Of a DNA stretch of 64,000 bases, positions 1 through 8,306 are shown one piece after another. Position 1 is the first letter of the stretch; each line of letters opens with the position of its first letter. The translations under genes and the position numbers were made by a program. The stretch comes from CAYUHK01 sp964475165 (lineage in GTDB: Bacteria; Verrucomicrobiota; Kiritimatiellia; JAAZAB01), in the NCBI GenBank assembly GCA_964475165.1, contig CAYYVN010000005.1, forward strand, positions 1-64,000, in the 5' to 3' direction. Under the pieces are notes generated by a model that saw only the letters and a program-made list of their open reading frames with translations, had not been told where the DNA came from and searched no databases.

Positions 1-252
1 GTGGCTGTCGGTATTCCAAAATATATCGACCTCACCACGAAGGCCAAGAAGGCGCGCGATGACGCTCAGTTGAGCGCCTTGCGTAGCAGCACTCATCTGC
101 TCTATGCCAAGAATGCGCTAGACGGCAATGCCACGTTCCCAGCGCAGGGGGCGGTCGAGTCTAATCTGACCACCTACGCGGGCACCTGGGAACACTACAC
201 GACCGTCACCTATTCACAAGCCGACGGGTCCTGGACTGCAACAACAGAGTGA
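1..252 (+). CDS. Type IV pilin or pseudopilin, C-terminal part
   Basis: This reading frame is open at the left edge of the window, so the GTG at position 1 need not be the real start. The visible 83 residues begin with AVGIPKYIDLTTKAKKARD, which matches the stretch just after the hydrophobic N-helix of type IVa pilins and type II secretion pseudopilins. The next residues (DAQLSALRSSTHLLYAKNA) fit the amphipathic second half of the same helix. The short, Thr/Ser-rich C-terminal part would be the small globular domain. The prepilin peptidase site and first transmembrane half lie upstream of the window. A strong hairpin follows the stop codon, as is common behind abundantly expressed major pilins. 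Identification as the major subunit is inferred from that position and from the assembly genes that follow. Confidence 0.75.
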   Translation: MAVGIPKYIDLTTKAKKARDDAQLSALRSSTHLLYAKNALDGNATFPAQGAVESNLTTYAGTWEHYTTVTYSQADGSWTATTE

Positions 253-280
253 TCAGCAACCGCTTATAATGTTGACGAGT

Positions 281-310
281 GCATGAGGGGGTCTTCAAAC
301 CCCCTCATGC
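281..310 (+). terminator. Strong intrinsic hairpin after pilin gene
   Basis: A perfect 12-bp inverted repeat (GCATGAGGGGGT and its complement) with a 6-base loop lies 28 bases after the pilin stop. It is followed by a short ATTTTC tract. It probably terminates, or partly attenuates, pilin transcription before the pilM-like gene at 329. This would allow far more pilin than assembly platform to be made. Confidence 0.8.
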
Positions 311-328
311 CATTTTCAGGTATTTCCC

Positions 329-1984
329 ATGCACTTGTTCCGCGCAATTCGCCGGACAGGCTTTGAATCCGGGACAACTGGCGCCCGCCTCGTGGTGTTG
401 ACGCAGCGCAACGGCACCTTGCAGGTGGAACAGGTCCTCATCGAAGACGTGCTTTTTGAAACTCGTTTCAAGGGCGCCGCCCGCACGCCGCTGGAGCTGG
501 CCAGGCACTTGCTCATCCATAAAAATCTGCCTGGCTATAAAACGGTTTTTACAGCGCCGGACGTCATCGAAACCAGCTTTGTCATCCTGCCCAAAATCGG
601 TAGGCTCGATACGCAGCAGGCGGTTAAATTACAGGCTGCCAAAATTGTTTCCTGGGAAGCCGAACATCCCCTGCTCTCTTTCAAAAGCCATGAGCTCTTG
701 CGCGAGAGACAGGGGCATCTCGTCGGCCTGGGCGATGGCGCGGGCCTGCAGCCATGGATCAAGCTTTTCGAGAACAGCAACGCTTTGGTGGATGATATCA
801 GCATCCCGGCTTGCGCTTTTGAGACCCTCGCCATCCGCCAGAACTGGGCGGCTGAATTTCCCGTAGTGCTCGTGGTAGATATCGGAGCTTCTGAAACTCG
901 CTTCTATGTTATTGACCGCCAAGCGGCCCGCTTTATGCGGAAAGTGCCCGTCGGCGGCGACACCCTAACCAAGGCCCTAACAACGGCCATCTCCACCGCT
1001 ACGGGCCTGCTGGAATTGAATGATATACAGGCCGAAGAAGCCAAAATCAGCGGCCAACTCCCTCCGGCTACAAGCATGGGGCGCGACCCTGCGCCGCACG
1101 ATGCTCCGGCTGACGACCGAAAGTTTCCACAAATGCCCACGCTGCTGCGGCCGGTTATGGAGAGGCTGTCCTCTGAAATAATCCGCTCCGTTCAGTTTTA
1201 CAAGGAGAATGCCGGCAAACAGGTGGAGGCTGTTTTCCTCACCGGTGGTACCAGCCAACTGACCATCTTGCGCCAAGATCTTGAACAAGCGCTGGCCTGG
1301 CCGGTGCGCCTGATCGATCCCTTTGCCGGTTTAGAGTTTACCAATGTCGCCGCCCAGAATTACGCTCGGAGAAATGCCGCGCGCCTGGCCATCGCCACCG
1401 GGCTGGCCCTGGCAGAAAAGCCTTCCCTCTCACTATTGCCGCGGCGCTTATATCTGATGAAGCGTCTGGCGGTTTTCATGCCACGCGCCGTGGCCGTAGT
1501 GCTGCTCGGGGCCTTTTTGCCTCTGCTGATCATAGGCACCGTCATGACCAACAAGATCAGGGCCATCAAGGAGGATATCAGAACCCTGGAAGAGGTCACC
1601 AGCGAGGCTGCCGCCCAGCCCGGCCTTTATGAAAACCGCCTGGCCAGGGTCGCGGAACTGACTGCCAGCTTACGATATCTACAAGATGAACTGGAAAACC
1701 AACCCATCTGGTCAGGGGTGATGAATGCCCTCGCCGCGGCCATCCCCAACGAAGTGGTCTTGACTATGGCAGCTTACGGAGTGGAAGAACAGGACCCGCA
1801 CAACTTGCTGCTGGGAGGCAAGGTGATTGCGGGTGCCGCCAGGTTCGACGATGTTATTTCAGGGCTGCTGACCTCGCTGGGTTCTTCGATCTTCTTCAAA
1901 AGAGTCATGATCATCAATGCCCAGGCCGCCCAAGAGAATGGCGAGCTGAGCACCTTTTTGATACAGTGCGAGCTGGTCTATTGA
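329..1984 (+). CDS. PilM-PilN fusion, pilus assembly platform protein
   Basis: Residues 1 to about 360 resemble the actin-like cytoplasmic protein PilM (GspL cytoplasmic part), including an ATPase-fold phosphate motif near residue 182 (DIGASETRFY) and a second one with a GGTSQL turn. A single transmembrane segment follows at about 380-402 (VAVVLLGAFLPLLII). A coiled-coil stretch and a ferredoxin-like PilN domain complete the protein. In most bacteria pilM and pilN are separate genes; here one 551-residue polypeptide covers both, as GspL does in type II secretion. It would couple the cytoplasmic motor ring to the PilO/PilP alignment complex. The pilO-like gene starts 8 bases after its stop, and the whole row to 5542 looks like one operon. 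Confidence 0.85.
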   Translation: MHLFRAIRRTGFESGTTGARLVVLTQRNGTLQVEQVLIEDVLFETRFKGAARTPLELARHLLIHKNLPGYKTVFTAPDVIETSFVILPKIGRLDTQQAVKLQAAKIVSWEAEHPLLSFKSHELLRERQGHLVGLGDGAGLQPWIKLFENSNALVDDISIPACAFETLAIRQNWAAEFPVVLVVDIGASETRFYVIDRQAARFMRKVPVGGDTLTKALTTAISTATGLLELNDIQAEEAKISGQLPPATSMGRDPAPHDAPADDRKFPQMPTLLRPVMERLSSEIIRSVQFYKENAGKQVEAVFLTGGTSQLTILRQDLEQALAWPVRLIDPFAGLEFTNVAAQNYARRNAARLAIATGLALAEKPSLSLLPRRLYLMKRLAVFMPRAVAVVLLGAFLPLLIIGTVMTNKIRAIKEDIRTLEEVTSEAAAQPGLYENRLARVAELTASLRYLQDELENQPIWSGVMNALAAAIPNEVVLTMAAYGVEEQDPHNLLLGGKVIAGAARFDDVISGLLTSLGSSIFFKRVMIINAQAAQENGELSTFLIQCELVY

Positions 1985-1992
1985 GGAAATAA

Positions 1993-2568
1993 ATGTCCAA
2001 TTACGCCAAATCTTTACTGGCCCTCGCCCTGGCCATGGGCGCCATGCTGGGGGCCGGCCTCTGGCTCTGGAACCGAACGCTGGCGCTGGAAGAATTCCAG
2101 TCTCAGCGCAATAGATGCCGAGAGCAAGTCATGCAAGCTCGGGTCTATGAAAAAAATGCCGCCCAGCTGGAGGCCCGCATCCATAAGTTGCAAAGCGAGA
2201 TCCAGCCATTATCCGCCAAGCTGGTCAGCCGCGATTATGAAACCGCACAGGTAGTGATGGCCGTCATGAAATCGGCCGGAGCCGCTGGCCTGGAGCTGAT
2301 CAATGCTGTCCGGCCGGAAGGTTCCGTCTCGGTGGCCTCTCTGGGCCAACAGAAGGTAGAGGCCGTTATGCATGAAATCCATTTGAAAGGGCCTTACGCG
2401 GGTTTCGTTAAGTTCCTGCAAAGCATGCAGAATAAGGAAATCGCCCTGACCATCAAATCCTTGGAAATCGTTCCGGTATCCGATAAAGGTGAGATCATGA
2501 TCGTTTTACACCTGGCTTTGCTCATCCTGGATGAGGCGCCGGAGCCCTCACAGACCGCATCACGGTGA
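1993..2568 (+). CDS. PilO-like alignment complex protein
   Basis: The 191-residue protein has an N-terminal transmembrane helix at about residues 7-27 (LLALALAMGAMLGAGLWLW). A coiled coil rich in Gln, Glu and Arg follows to about residue 75, and then a mixed alpha/beta domain of the PilO/GspM type. In type IV pili PilO pairs with PilN in the inner membrane and periplasm. Here its partner would be the PilN half of the fusion protein encoded upstream. The call rests on topology, size and order (PilM-N, O, P) more than on specific residues. The stop overlaps a GTG start of the next gene. Confidence 0.75.
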   Translation: MSNYAKSLLALALAMGAMLGAGLWLWNRTLALEEFQSQRNRCREQVMQARVYEKNAAQLEARIHKLQSEIQPLSAKLVSRDYETAQVVMAVMKSAGAAGLELINAVRPEGSVSVASLGQQKVEAVMHEIHLKGPYAGFVKFLQSMQNKEIALTIKSLEIVPVSDKGEIMIVLHLALLILDEAPEPSQTASR

Positions 2569-3092
2569 ATGTTATGGAGCAAAAAAAGCGCGATAAGATT
2601 GCCTGGGTCTTAGCGATTGTGCTAACCCCCGTGCTGCTTTATCTGATGTATACCAATATCTTTGCCACCCAGCGCCGCGCACGCCCTCCCGCGCAGCCCG
2701 CGCCCGCCCCAGCCCTTGTCAAAAGCCCGGCCACTTTGGCCAGCTCAGCGGCGGCCACCAACCTGCCCGCGCCACGCGCACCACGGCCCCCACTCGATCC
2801 GCAAACGATCGCCGATCAAAAAGCCATGGCGGCCAAGGAACCTGCCCGTAATCCATTCGCGCCGCCCGGCCAGGCGGCCGGGCGCGGCATGCCGGCCGGG
2901 GCGGGCCAAACTTTCAATTTCAAGGTGACGGCCGTGATGGCCGCGCCCGGATCAGGAACGAGAATGGCCATGATCAACGGCAAGATGCTTGCTCCCGGAG
3001 ATCGCATCGGGGAATGGACGATACTGCAAATAGATCCGCGGGCGGTCATCTTTGATAATGGCACCCAACGCATGACCGTGAACATCCAATGA
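2565..3092 (+). CDS. PilP/GspC-like periplasmic protein
   Basis: The protein has 175 residues if the GTG overlapping the pilO stop is used; an ATG three codons later (2574) is an equally good start. A short basic N-terminus and a transmembrane helix (IAWVLAIVLTPVLLYLMY) lead into a long Ala/Pro-rich linker. A compact C-terminal beta domain follows (FKVTAVMAAPGS to the end) with the pattern AMINGKMLAPGDRIGEWTIL. This resembles the homology region of GspC and PilP, which binds the secretin. The gene has the expected position after pilO. No secretin gene (pilQ/gspD) is visible in the window, so the partner must be encoded elsewhere. The 3' end overlaps the next start by 4 bases. Confidence 0.7.
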   Translation: MNVMEQKKRDKIAWVLAIVLTPVLLYLMYTNIFATQRRARPPAQPAPAPALVKSPATLASSAAATNLPAPRAPRPPLDPQTIADQKAMAAKEPARNPFAPPGQAAGRGMPAGAGQTFNFKVTAVMAAPGSGTRMAMINGKMLAPGDRIGEWTILQIDPRAVIFDNGTQRMTVNIQ

Positions 3093-3610
3093 GAGATCAT
3101 CCCCTTGGCTTTAGCCTCATAGAGCTGGTCGTGATCATAGTCATCCTGGGCATCATTTCTCTGATAGCCTTCGCCAAGGCGCAAAATATGCTGCAGGCCA
3201 GATCGCTTTTGGCCGCTCATGAAATCAGCGCCAATCTGCGTTATATACGCAATGTAACCCTCGACACCGAGCGCACCACCCGGGTGACATTCGAGCCTCG
3301 CAGCAGCACCTACACCGTGGATATTAAAGCCCTGCCCGGCCACTTGAGCAGTCTAGACGGCTTCACCGCCTTGAAAAACCCCATCGATCAAACCGATTGG
3401 GTCATCTCCATTCCAGAACGCTTTGCCGGGGTCAGGTTGCTCACCGTGGATATAGCCGGCGACAACACCCTCTTTTTCGAGGGCAGCAATGCTATCCCCA
3501 GCGGAACGAGCGGCGCCCTGACCAATAAGGGCAGCTTGTACTTCAACACCGGCCTGATCATAGAGATTACTCCGCAGACCGGATACATCCTCACAACCAC
3601 AGAGTCATGA
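3089..3610 (+). CDS. Minor pseudopilin with class III signal
   Basis: The 173-residue protein starts with a very short leader ending in Gly, followed by FSLIELVVIIVILGIISLIAF. This is the canonical prepilin peptidase site G|FxxxE and the hydrophobic helix of pilins and pseudopilins. The helix continues as a charged amphipathic segment (KAQNMLQARSLLAAHE), and the rest would be a globular domain. Size and sequence style suggest a GspH/FimT-like minor pseudopilin that helps start filament assembly. The gene overlaps its neighbours by 4 bases on both sides, so translation is probably coupled. Confidence 0.85.
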   Translation: MRDHPLGFSLIELVVIIVILGIISLIAFAKAQNMLQARSLLAAHEISANLRYIRNVTLDTERTTRVTFEPRSSTYTVDIKALPGHLSSLDGFTALKNPIDQTDWVISIPERFAGVRLLTVDIAGDNTLFFEGSNAIPSGTSGALTNKGSLYFNTGLIIEITPQTGYILTTTES

Positions 3611-4119
3611 ACGCCTTACCGAAAACGCCCCCCATGCCGACACGCCCGCCCAGAGATACCGCCGCCGCAGCCTTCACGCTCATCGAGGCCATAATAACGG
3701 TGGTCATCGCCGGCATCGTGCTCCTAACGATTTTTATCGGATTCCAGGAAGCGCTCAAGCACCTGGCCAGGCAGCGCGACCTGCGCACCGCCGTAGCGCT
3801 CTCTGAAGATCTGATGCAGGAAATCCGCTCCAAGGAGTTTTATAGAACGAGCGTCAATCCCATCAATAAACGCGCAGATTGTATATGCGTGGAAGATTAT
3901 CATTTGTGGCAAAGATCGCCGCCCGAGACGCCCGAAGGCGTACCCATGCAAAACTTACAGGGCTTCGTCAGGAAGGTTTTTATCGAGAGAATCGACCCGG
4001 TCAACTTCAACTTTAATGGCCCCACCACCACCAATGATACGGATTTTCTGCGGATCAGGGTCGTGGCGGGCAATATGCATGCTATGGTGACCAATGTATC
4101 GGTGGTGACCGGCGATTGA
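3607..4119 (+). CDS. Minor pseudopilin, PilV/GspI-like
   Basis: The 170-residue protein has an unusually long leader of about 22 residues, rich in Pro, Arg and Ala, before the pilin signature AFTLIEAIITVVIAGIVLL. Here the residue before the cleavage-site Phe is Ala, not Gly, which is an accepted but less common variant. The conserved Glu at position +5 is present. Order after a FimT/GspH-like protein and the motif style suggest a PilV/GspI-type component of the tip complex. The gene overlaps the genes before and after by ATGA junctions. The assignment as pseudopilin is firm; the exact subclass is a guess. Confidence 0.8.
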   Translation: MNALPKTPPMPTRPPRDTAAAAFTLIEAIITVVIAGIVLLTIFIGFQEALKHLARQRDLRTAVALSEDLMQEIRSKEFYRTSVNPINKRADCICVEDYHLWQRSPPETPEGVPMQNLQGFVRKVFIERIDPVNFNFNGPTTTNDTDFLRIRVVAGNMHAMVTNVSVVTGD

Positions 4120-4676
4120 GCTCCGGAGTGATGCCTATGCCGACACGCTCTTTTCAGAATGCGCCCGGCCGAGCGCGCGCGGCGGATGCGCGCGCTGTCG
4201 GCGCTTTCTCGCTCATTGAGCTGGCCGTGGTCATCGTCATCATCGGCATCCTGAGCGGCCTCTCGCTGGGATTCATCGGCCATTGGACGGGGCTCTATAC
4301 GACGCTCCTCGCCCAGAAACGGGTCGATGGCGAAATGTTCGCTACCGTTGAGCAGCTCCGCCGTGAATTGCGCACCCTGCGCAGCATCGACCAGGGCGCA
4401 AGCAATAAATTCTCTTTCTTCAACGCTCAAGGAGCCAAGATCGCCCTGGACTACAGCGCCGCGCAGTTTAGCTTGAATCAACAACCCCTGGCCCAGGGGG
4501 TCGCGGTATGTGAGTTCCAATATTTTTCGGTGAACGAGGGCAAGCTGGCGACCCCCTTAAGCCCGGGTGATTTTGAGCATCTGGCCCGCATCCAACTCAC
4601 CCTGCGCATCACCAATCAGACGGCCGCCGCGCAAACCATCGTCAACTTCTATCTGCTGGAAGGATATCTGAAATGA
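4116..4676 (+). CDS. Minor pseudopilin, PilW/GspJ-like
   Basis: The 186-residue protein has a leader of about 30 residues, then AFSLIELAVVIVIIGILSGLS, a clear prepilin peptidase site with Glu at +5 and a hydrophobic helix. As in the previous gene, Ala replaces the usual Gly before the cleavage point. The C-terminal part (for example FEHLARIQLTLRIT) is typical of PilW/GspJ-type minor pilins. An internal alternative start codon could shorten the leader. The gene overlaps the next one by ATGA. Confidence 0.8.
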   Translation: MSSGVMPMPTRSFQNAPGRARAADARAVGAFSLIELAVVIVIIGILSGLSLGFIGHWTGLYTTLLAQKRVDGEMFATVEQLRRELRTLRSIDQGASNKFSFFNAQGAKIALDYSAAQFSLNQQPLAQGVAVCEFQYFSVNEGKLATPLSPGDFEHLARIQLTLRITNQTAAAQTIVNFYLLEGYLK

Positions 4677-5542
4677 GATCAGGGTTCTCGCTGCTCGGGC
4701 TCATCTTCGCCGTGATGCTCATCAGCCTGCTCACTGGCGGCGTCTTGCTTTTGATGAGCACCGGCACCTTCGAAAGCGTGCGGGCTTGGCAAAAAGCGCA
4801 GGCCTTTTGCGCCGCCGAGAGCGGCGTGAGCGCCGCACGCCACTATATGGATATCACCGAAGATTGGGAAAACAATGCCCCGGTGACCATCTCCGGCGTG
4901 GTGCAGCAGGCCAGCTTCCGAGCCGTGATCCAATCCAATGCCCAGGTCACTTCCGTGGGCCAGTTCGGTCAGGCCCAATGGACCAGTATTTGGACGGCAT
5001 CCGTCGTAACGGTCAGCGGCAATATCGTCATCAACTTTGAAGGCGGCCTGACGGATCTGAATATCGCCTTCTTTCCGGGCATTTCCGGGGATATGGGCCA
5101 AAGCTTCACCACCCCTAAATCAGACATCGTGGCCTCAGCCGTCGCCTTGAGGATTAAAAAAGATAACCCGTTGATGAGCCCTATCTATCTAACGCTGCGC
5201 CAAACCCAAACCACCGGCCCCATAATTGCTACCAGCGATACCAAGAAAGCCTCTCAGATAAGCTACCTATCTCGTTGGGTGATTTTCGTTTTCAAGGCCC
5301 CTGTTTTGCTGAATAAAAACACTAAATATTATATTCGCGTCTCCTCCGTTCCCACTTCCACCCATCCGCTCTTTGGCGGGGTAGGCTCGCTGATCTGGCG
5401 CTATAACGCCGCGCTGTTGGGGATTGGAGGCTACTCGGGCGGCGAGGCTTGGCGCTATATCGGGCGCAATAATAATGAGAGCAATAAGGGCGAGAACCCC
5501 TGGCCGATGGATCACGATTTCCAATTCAGGATCTATGATTAA
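4673..5542 (+). CDS. Large minor pseudopilin with extra beta-rich domain
   Basis: The 289-residue protein begins with a short leader and GFSLLGLIFAVMLISLLTGGVLLL, a pilin-like helix. The +5 residue is Gly instead of Glu, a feature of GspK/PilX-like subunits placed at the filament tip. The segment AFCAAESGVSAARHYMD after the helix is also PilX/GspK-like. From about residue 125 to the end the sequence changes character. It becomes rich in beta-strand and aromatic residues, including GQSFTTPKSD, YLTLRQTQTTG, KAPVLLNKNTKYYIRVSS and a final DHDFQFRIYD. That pattern is reminiscent of small secreted carbohydrate- or surface-binding beta-sandwich domains. It is the last gene of the operon. A tip-adhesin role is inference. 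Confidence 0.7.
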   Translation: MRSGFSLLGLIFAVMLISLLTGGVLLLMSTGTFESVRAWQKAQAFCAAESGVSAARHYMDITEDWENNAPVTISGVVQQASFRAVIQSNAQVTSVGQFGQAQWTSIWTASVVTVSGNIVINFEGGLTDLNIAFFPGISGDMGQSFTTPKSDIVASAVALRIKKDNPLMSPIYLTLRQTQTTGPIIATSDTKKASQISYLSRWVIFVFKAPVLLNKNTKYYIRVSSVPTSTHPLFGGVGSLIWRYNAALLGIGGYSGGEAWRYIGRNNNESNKGENPWPMDHDFQFRIYD

Positions 5543-5811
5543 ATCTTTCCCGGCGAGCCCCGCAAGCGGCCCGGCCCCGGGATACCACACCGCGGCCTCT
5601 TGCCCACAACAAGCGCAGTCAGATCCGCTCATGGAGGGGAACGCTCGGCAGTGAGGCTCAGCTGCGCCAGGATCAGCGCCGGCTGATCAAGACCGCCAGA
5701 GCTCCGACGCAAGGCGGCGCGACGGCCGCGGCGGAAAGGCGCCCCTTGATGCAGTCGCCAGAGATGGCGCGGCGCCCCAAACGGGAGCCGCGCCGCGACT
5801 TGTTTCTTGCC
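5543..5811. other. Intergenic stretch, no gene seen
   Basis: These 269 bases lie between the convergent ends of the pseudopilin operon and the ADP-ribosylglycohydrolase gene. Several GC-rich frames are open across it, but their translations are low in complexity and extend as shadows into the flanking genes. I see no convincing terminator hairpin with a T-tract. Confidence 0.5.
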
Positions 5812-7116
5812 TCAGCCCTGGTGCGCCGCCGTGGCCAACTTGGCAAAGCGCCGTTCCAAATCCTTGATGGAAAAGCGCGGCTGATCGATGATATATGCAT
5901 GCACCGTATCACCAAAGGGCCGATACCAATGCTTGGGCAGGCCGCTCTTACCGATCACGGCGCCCACGATGCTGCCGGCGGTGGCCGCCGTGCAATCGTT
6001 ATCCAAGCCCATCGCCACGGTTTCGCCAATCACGCGGGTGAAATCCGTGCCGCCGATGGTGACGCCAAAGACCGTCAGGCAGGCGTTATTGATGGTATGG
6101 ATGGTATGCATGCCGGGGAATTTCTTATCCACCGCCGCGCGCGCCTGGCGGTAATCCTTGATACGTGGCGCCAGCCTCAAGGCCCAGCGAATGGCCTCGG
6201 CCAAGGCACATTCTTTGGGTATCTCCGAGAGGCCGATCCGTAAAGCCTGCACGGGATCCTTGACGGCAAAGGCCGCGGCGATGACCGCCGAGAAATACAT
6301 CTCCCCATAGATCCCCTGCCGACGATGGCTCAGATAGGCATCCCGATAGGCCATGGTGGCGGCGCGCTCCGGCCAGCCGGGCGCCAGATAGCCCCAGGGA
6401 TCGGAGCGAATATCAGCGCCAATCCATTCGGTAAAAGGATTATCGATCGCCCCGGCGCGACTGGCCGGAATGCCCTTCTTGAGGTTTCTCAGGGCCACCT
6501 CCTCGGCCGTGCAGGCGAAAGGCAGATATTTGAGCCAGGCCTTGCCCACATCCGCCGTGCTGAAGTCGAGCCCATGATCCTCGGCGATCAACAAGCCCAG
6601 CAGGGTATACACGGTATCGTCATCCACGGGCACGCCGCGCATCTTATCGCGCGTGAATGCCTCGCGCGGGGCATTTTGATAGCGCAGGGCTTTGGGTTCA
6701 GGCACATAGCTCCAATAATCCCGCAGCGGTAAGGAATCACCATTTTCCGCGGCCAGCGCTTCCATTCTCTTGATCGGCCAGCCCTCCACTGGCGCGCCCA
6801 GGGTGCAACCAGCCATGCGTCCTAAAAATGCTCCCGCCAGGCGATCCTTGTAGGCCGCAGCATCCAACTGCTGCCACATCCGGCGGGGACCATGCGGACG
6901 CAAAGCGCGTATCGATTTCAAATCGTTGGGCTCGCGGCGCGCCATGGCCTGATCGATCGGCAGGCGCTGGAGCTTGCGCACGCTCGCATTCAGCGCGCGC
7001 TCGGTCTGCTTCAGAACTTGCTGCACCCCCCGCGCGCCATATTCATGCTGCCGCCGAGCATATAAAGTGACTCGCTCGGCCGCCCGGCCCAAATTGGGCA
7101 TCTTCAGTTCTGACAC
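5812..7116 (-). CDS. ADP-ribosylglycohydrolase family protein
   Basis: The 434-residue protein carries the fold-defining motifs of the DraG/ARH family. Residues about 93-109 read LAGAFLGRMAGCTLGAP. An Asp/Thr metal cluster DDDT lies at 165-168, and a second metal motif at 372-376 (DNDCT, followed by AATAGSIVGA). These residues normally hold two magnesium ions that assist hydrolysis of an ADP-ribose linkage. The first ~85 residues are an Arg-rich, probably helical extension not typical of minimal family members. It starts with GTG, supported by a strong AGGAGGAG ribosome site. The target (ADP-ribosyl-protein, ADP-ribosyl-small molecule or other) cannot be told. There is no partner ADP-ribosyltransferase such as DraT nearby. 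Confidence 0.85.
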   Translation of the reverse strand: MSELKMPNLGRAAERVTLYARRQHEYGARGVQQVLKQTERALNASVRKLQRLPIDQAMARREPNDLKSIRALRPHGPRRMWQQLDAAAYKDRLAGAFLGRMAGCTLGAPVEGWPIKRMEALAAENGDSLPLRDYWSYVPEPKALRYQNAPREAFTRDKMRGVPVDDDTVYTLLGLLIAEDHGLDFSTADVGKAWLKYLPFACTAEEVALRNLKKGIPASRAGAIDNPFTEWIGADIRSDPWGYLAPGWPERAATMAYRDAYLSHRRQGIYGEMYFSAVIAAAFAVKDPVQALRIGLSEIPKECALAEAIRWALRLAPRIKDYRQARAAVDKKFPGMHTIHTINNACLTVFGVTIGGTDFTRVIGETVAMGLDNDCTAATAGSIVGAVIGKSGLPKHWYRPFGDTVHAYIIDQPRFSIKDLERRFAKLATAAHQG

Positions 7117-7307
7117 GGCTCTCCTCCTTGGCTACTGGATTAATAAAACAACCGAACCTAGTTGCTCGATCCCAGATCCATCATTCTAAGAATCCGCGGC
7201 AATCTATCTGGAGCAATCCAGGAATGCAAGCTTTTTTATTGAGATAAGCGCCCGACGCCATGAGGCTTTGTTCAGGACGAGCTGATCTTTTTGGATATCC
7301 GCAAAGA

Positions 7308-7323
7308 AAGAGGTGGTCCTCTT
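7308..7323 (-). terminator. Possible terminator of the fatty-acid operon
   Basis: Reading on the minus strand, AAGAGG-ACCA-CCTCTT is followed by TCTTTG. This is a 6-bp stem with a tetraloop and a short T-rich tail, 47 bases after the fabD stop. It is weak but well placed. The rest of 7129-7370 holds no convincing gene. Confidence 0.4.
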
Positions 7324-7370
7324 GATCGAAGAGCAGGGAAGCATCGCCAGCGGCCATCAGGCAGAGGCTC

Positions 7371-8300
7371 CTAGGCCAAGGCTGCCAGGGTTTTATCCAA
7401 GGAAGCGCAATCCTGAATATGCAGGAGACTGGCGCCGGCCTGAATTCTCTTAACCAATCCCGAAAGAACCCGGCCGGGTCCATATTCGATATAGCGCTGC
7501 ACGCCTTGTTGCTGCATCCATTGGATGCTGGCCACCCACTGCACCGCCGAGGTCACCTGGCGCACCATGGCCGTTTTGATCTCCTCCGGCGCACCATGCG
7601 GCTGACCGGTGAGATTGGCGACCACCGGCAGCTGTAAGGGCTGCAAGGGCACCGTTTGTAAAACTCCCTCTAAGCGCTCGGCCGCAGCTGCCATCAGCGG
7701 GGAATGATAGGCGCCGGCCACATTCAAACGCACCACGCGTTTGGCGCCAGCAGCCGCGGCCAGCTGTTGAGCCTGTTCAATGGCCGGCCCGGTTCCCGAA
7801 AGCACGGTTTGCTCGGGCGAATTCAAATTGGCAATCGTCACGCCGGCCGCCGCCGCCAGCGGCTCTAAGGCCGCCAGCGGCAGTCCGATAACACTCAGCA
7901 TGGCCCCCGCATTTTGCTCGCAGGCTTCCTGCATGAAACGGCCACGGGCCGCCAGCACGCGCAAGCCATCCTCAAAGGAGATGGCTCCCGCCAGGCATAG
8001 CGCCGTCCATTCCCCCAGGCTCAACCCAGCGACGGCCGCCGGGTGCGGCGCCGCGCCACGCAATTGCAAGGCCAGATGGCAAGCCAGGCTGACCACGAAA
8101 ATGGCCGGTTGGCAATGTTGGGATTTAAGCAGCTCGCTTTCCGGTCCCTCGAAACAAAGGGCCGCCAAATCATAGCCGAGCACCTCGTTGGCCCGTGTGA
8201 AGAGCGCCCGGCATTCGGGCAAAGCGGCGGCCAGATCGCGCCCCATGCCGACGAACTGGGCGCCCTGCCCCGCAAAAAGAAATCCGGTAGGTATCGTCAT
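7371..8300 (-). CDS. fabD: Malonyl-CoA:ACP transacylase
   Basis: FabD moves malonyl groups from CoA to acyl carrier protein in the cytoplasm to supply fatty-acid elongation. The 309-residue protein has the N-terminal FAGQGAQ loop at 9-15, the nucleophile motif GLSLGEW with Ser94, and the catalytic His199 in AGAYHSPL. Length is normal for the family. The motif has Leu where many FabDs have His (GHSxGE), a known variant. It starts 6 bases after fabH ends and closes the cluster. The usual followers fabG, acpP and fabF are not in the window. Confidence 0.95.
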   Translation of the reverse strand: MTIPTGFLFAGQGAQFVGMGRDLAAALPECRALFTRANEVLGYDLAALCFEGPESELLKSQHCQPAIFVVSLACHLALQLRGAAPHPAAVAGLSLGEWTALCLAGAISFEDGLRVLAARGRFMQEACEQNAGAMLSVIGLPLAALEPLAAAAGVTIANLNSPEQTVLSGTGPAIEQAQQLAAAAGAKRVVRLNVAGAYHSPLMAAAAERLEGVLQTVPLQPLQLPVVANLTGQPHGAPEEIKTAMVRQVTSAVQWVASIQWMQQQGVQRYIEYGPGRVLSGLVKRIQAGASLLHIQDCASLDKTLAALA

Positions 8301-8306
8301 CGCCGC

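Noticed and set aside
265..270. Perfect TATAAT after the pilin gene
   Set aside because: No -35 box lies at a suitable distance, and a terminator hairpin follows within 11 bases.
5746..6243. Long open frame on the plus strand opposite the ADP-ribosylglycohydrolase gene
   Set aside because: Antisense shadow in GC-rich DNA; the opposite strand encodes clear family motifs.
7181..7483. Open frame on the minus strand between fabD and the ADP-ribosylglycohydrolase gene
   Set aside because: It overlaps the end of fabD in another frame, its translation has no recognisable pattern, and no ribosome site precedes it.
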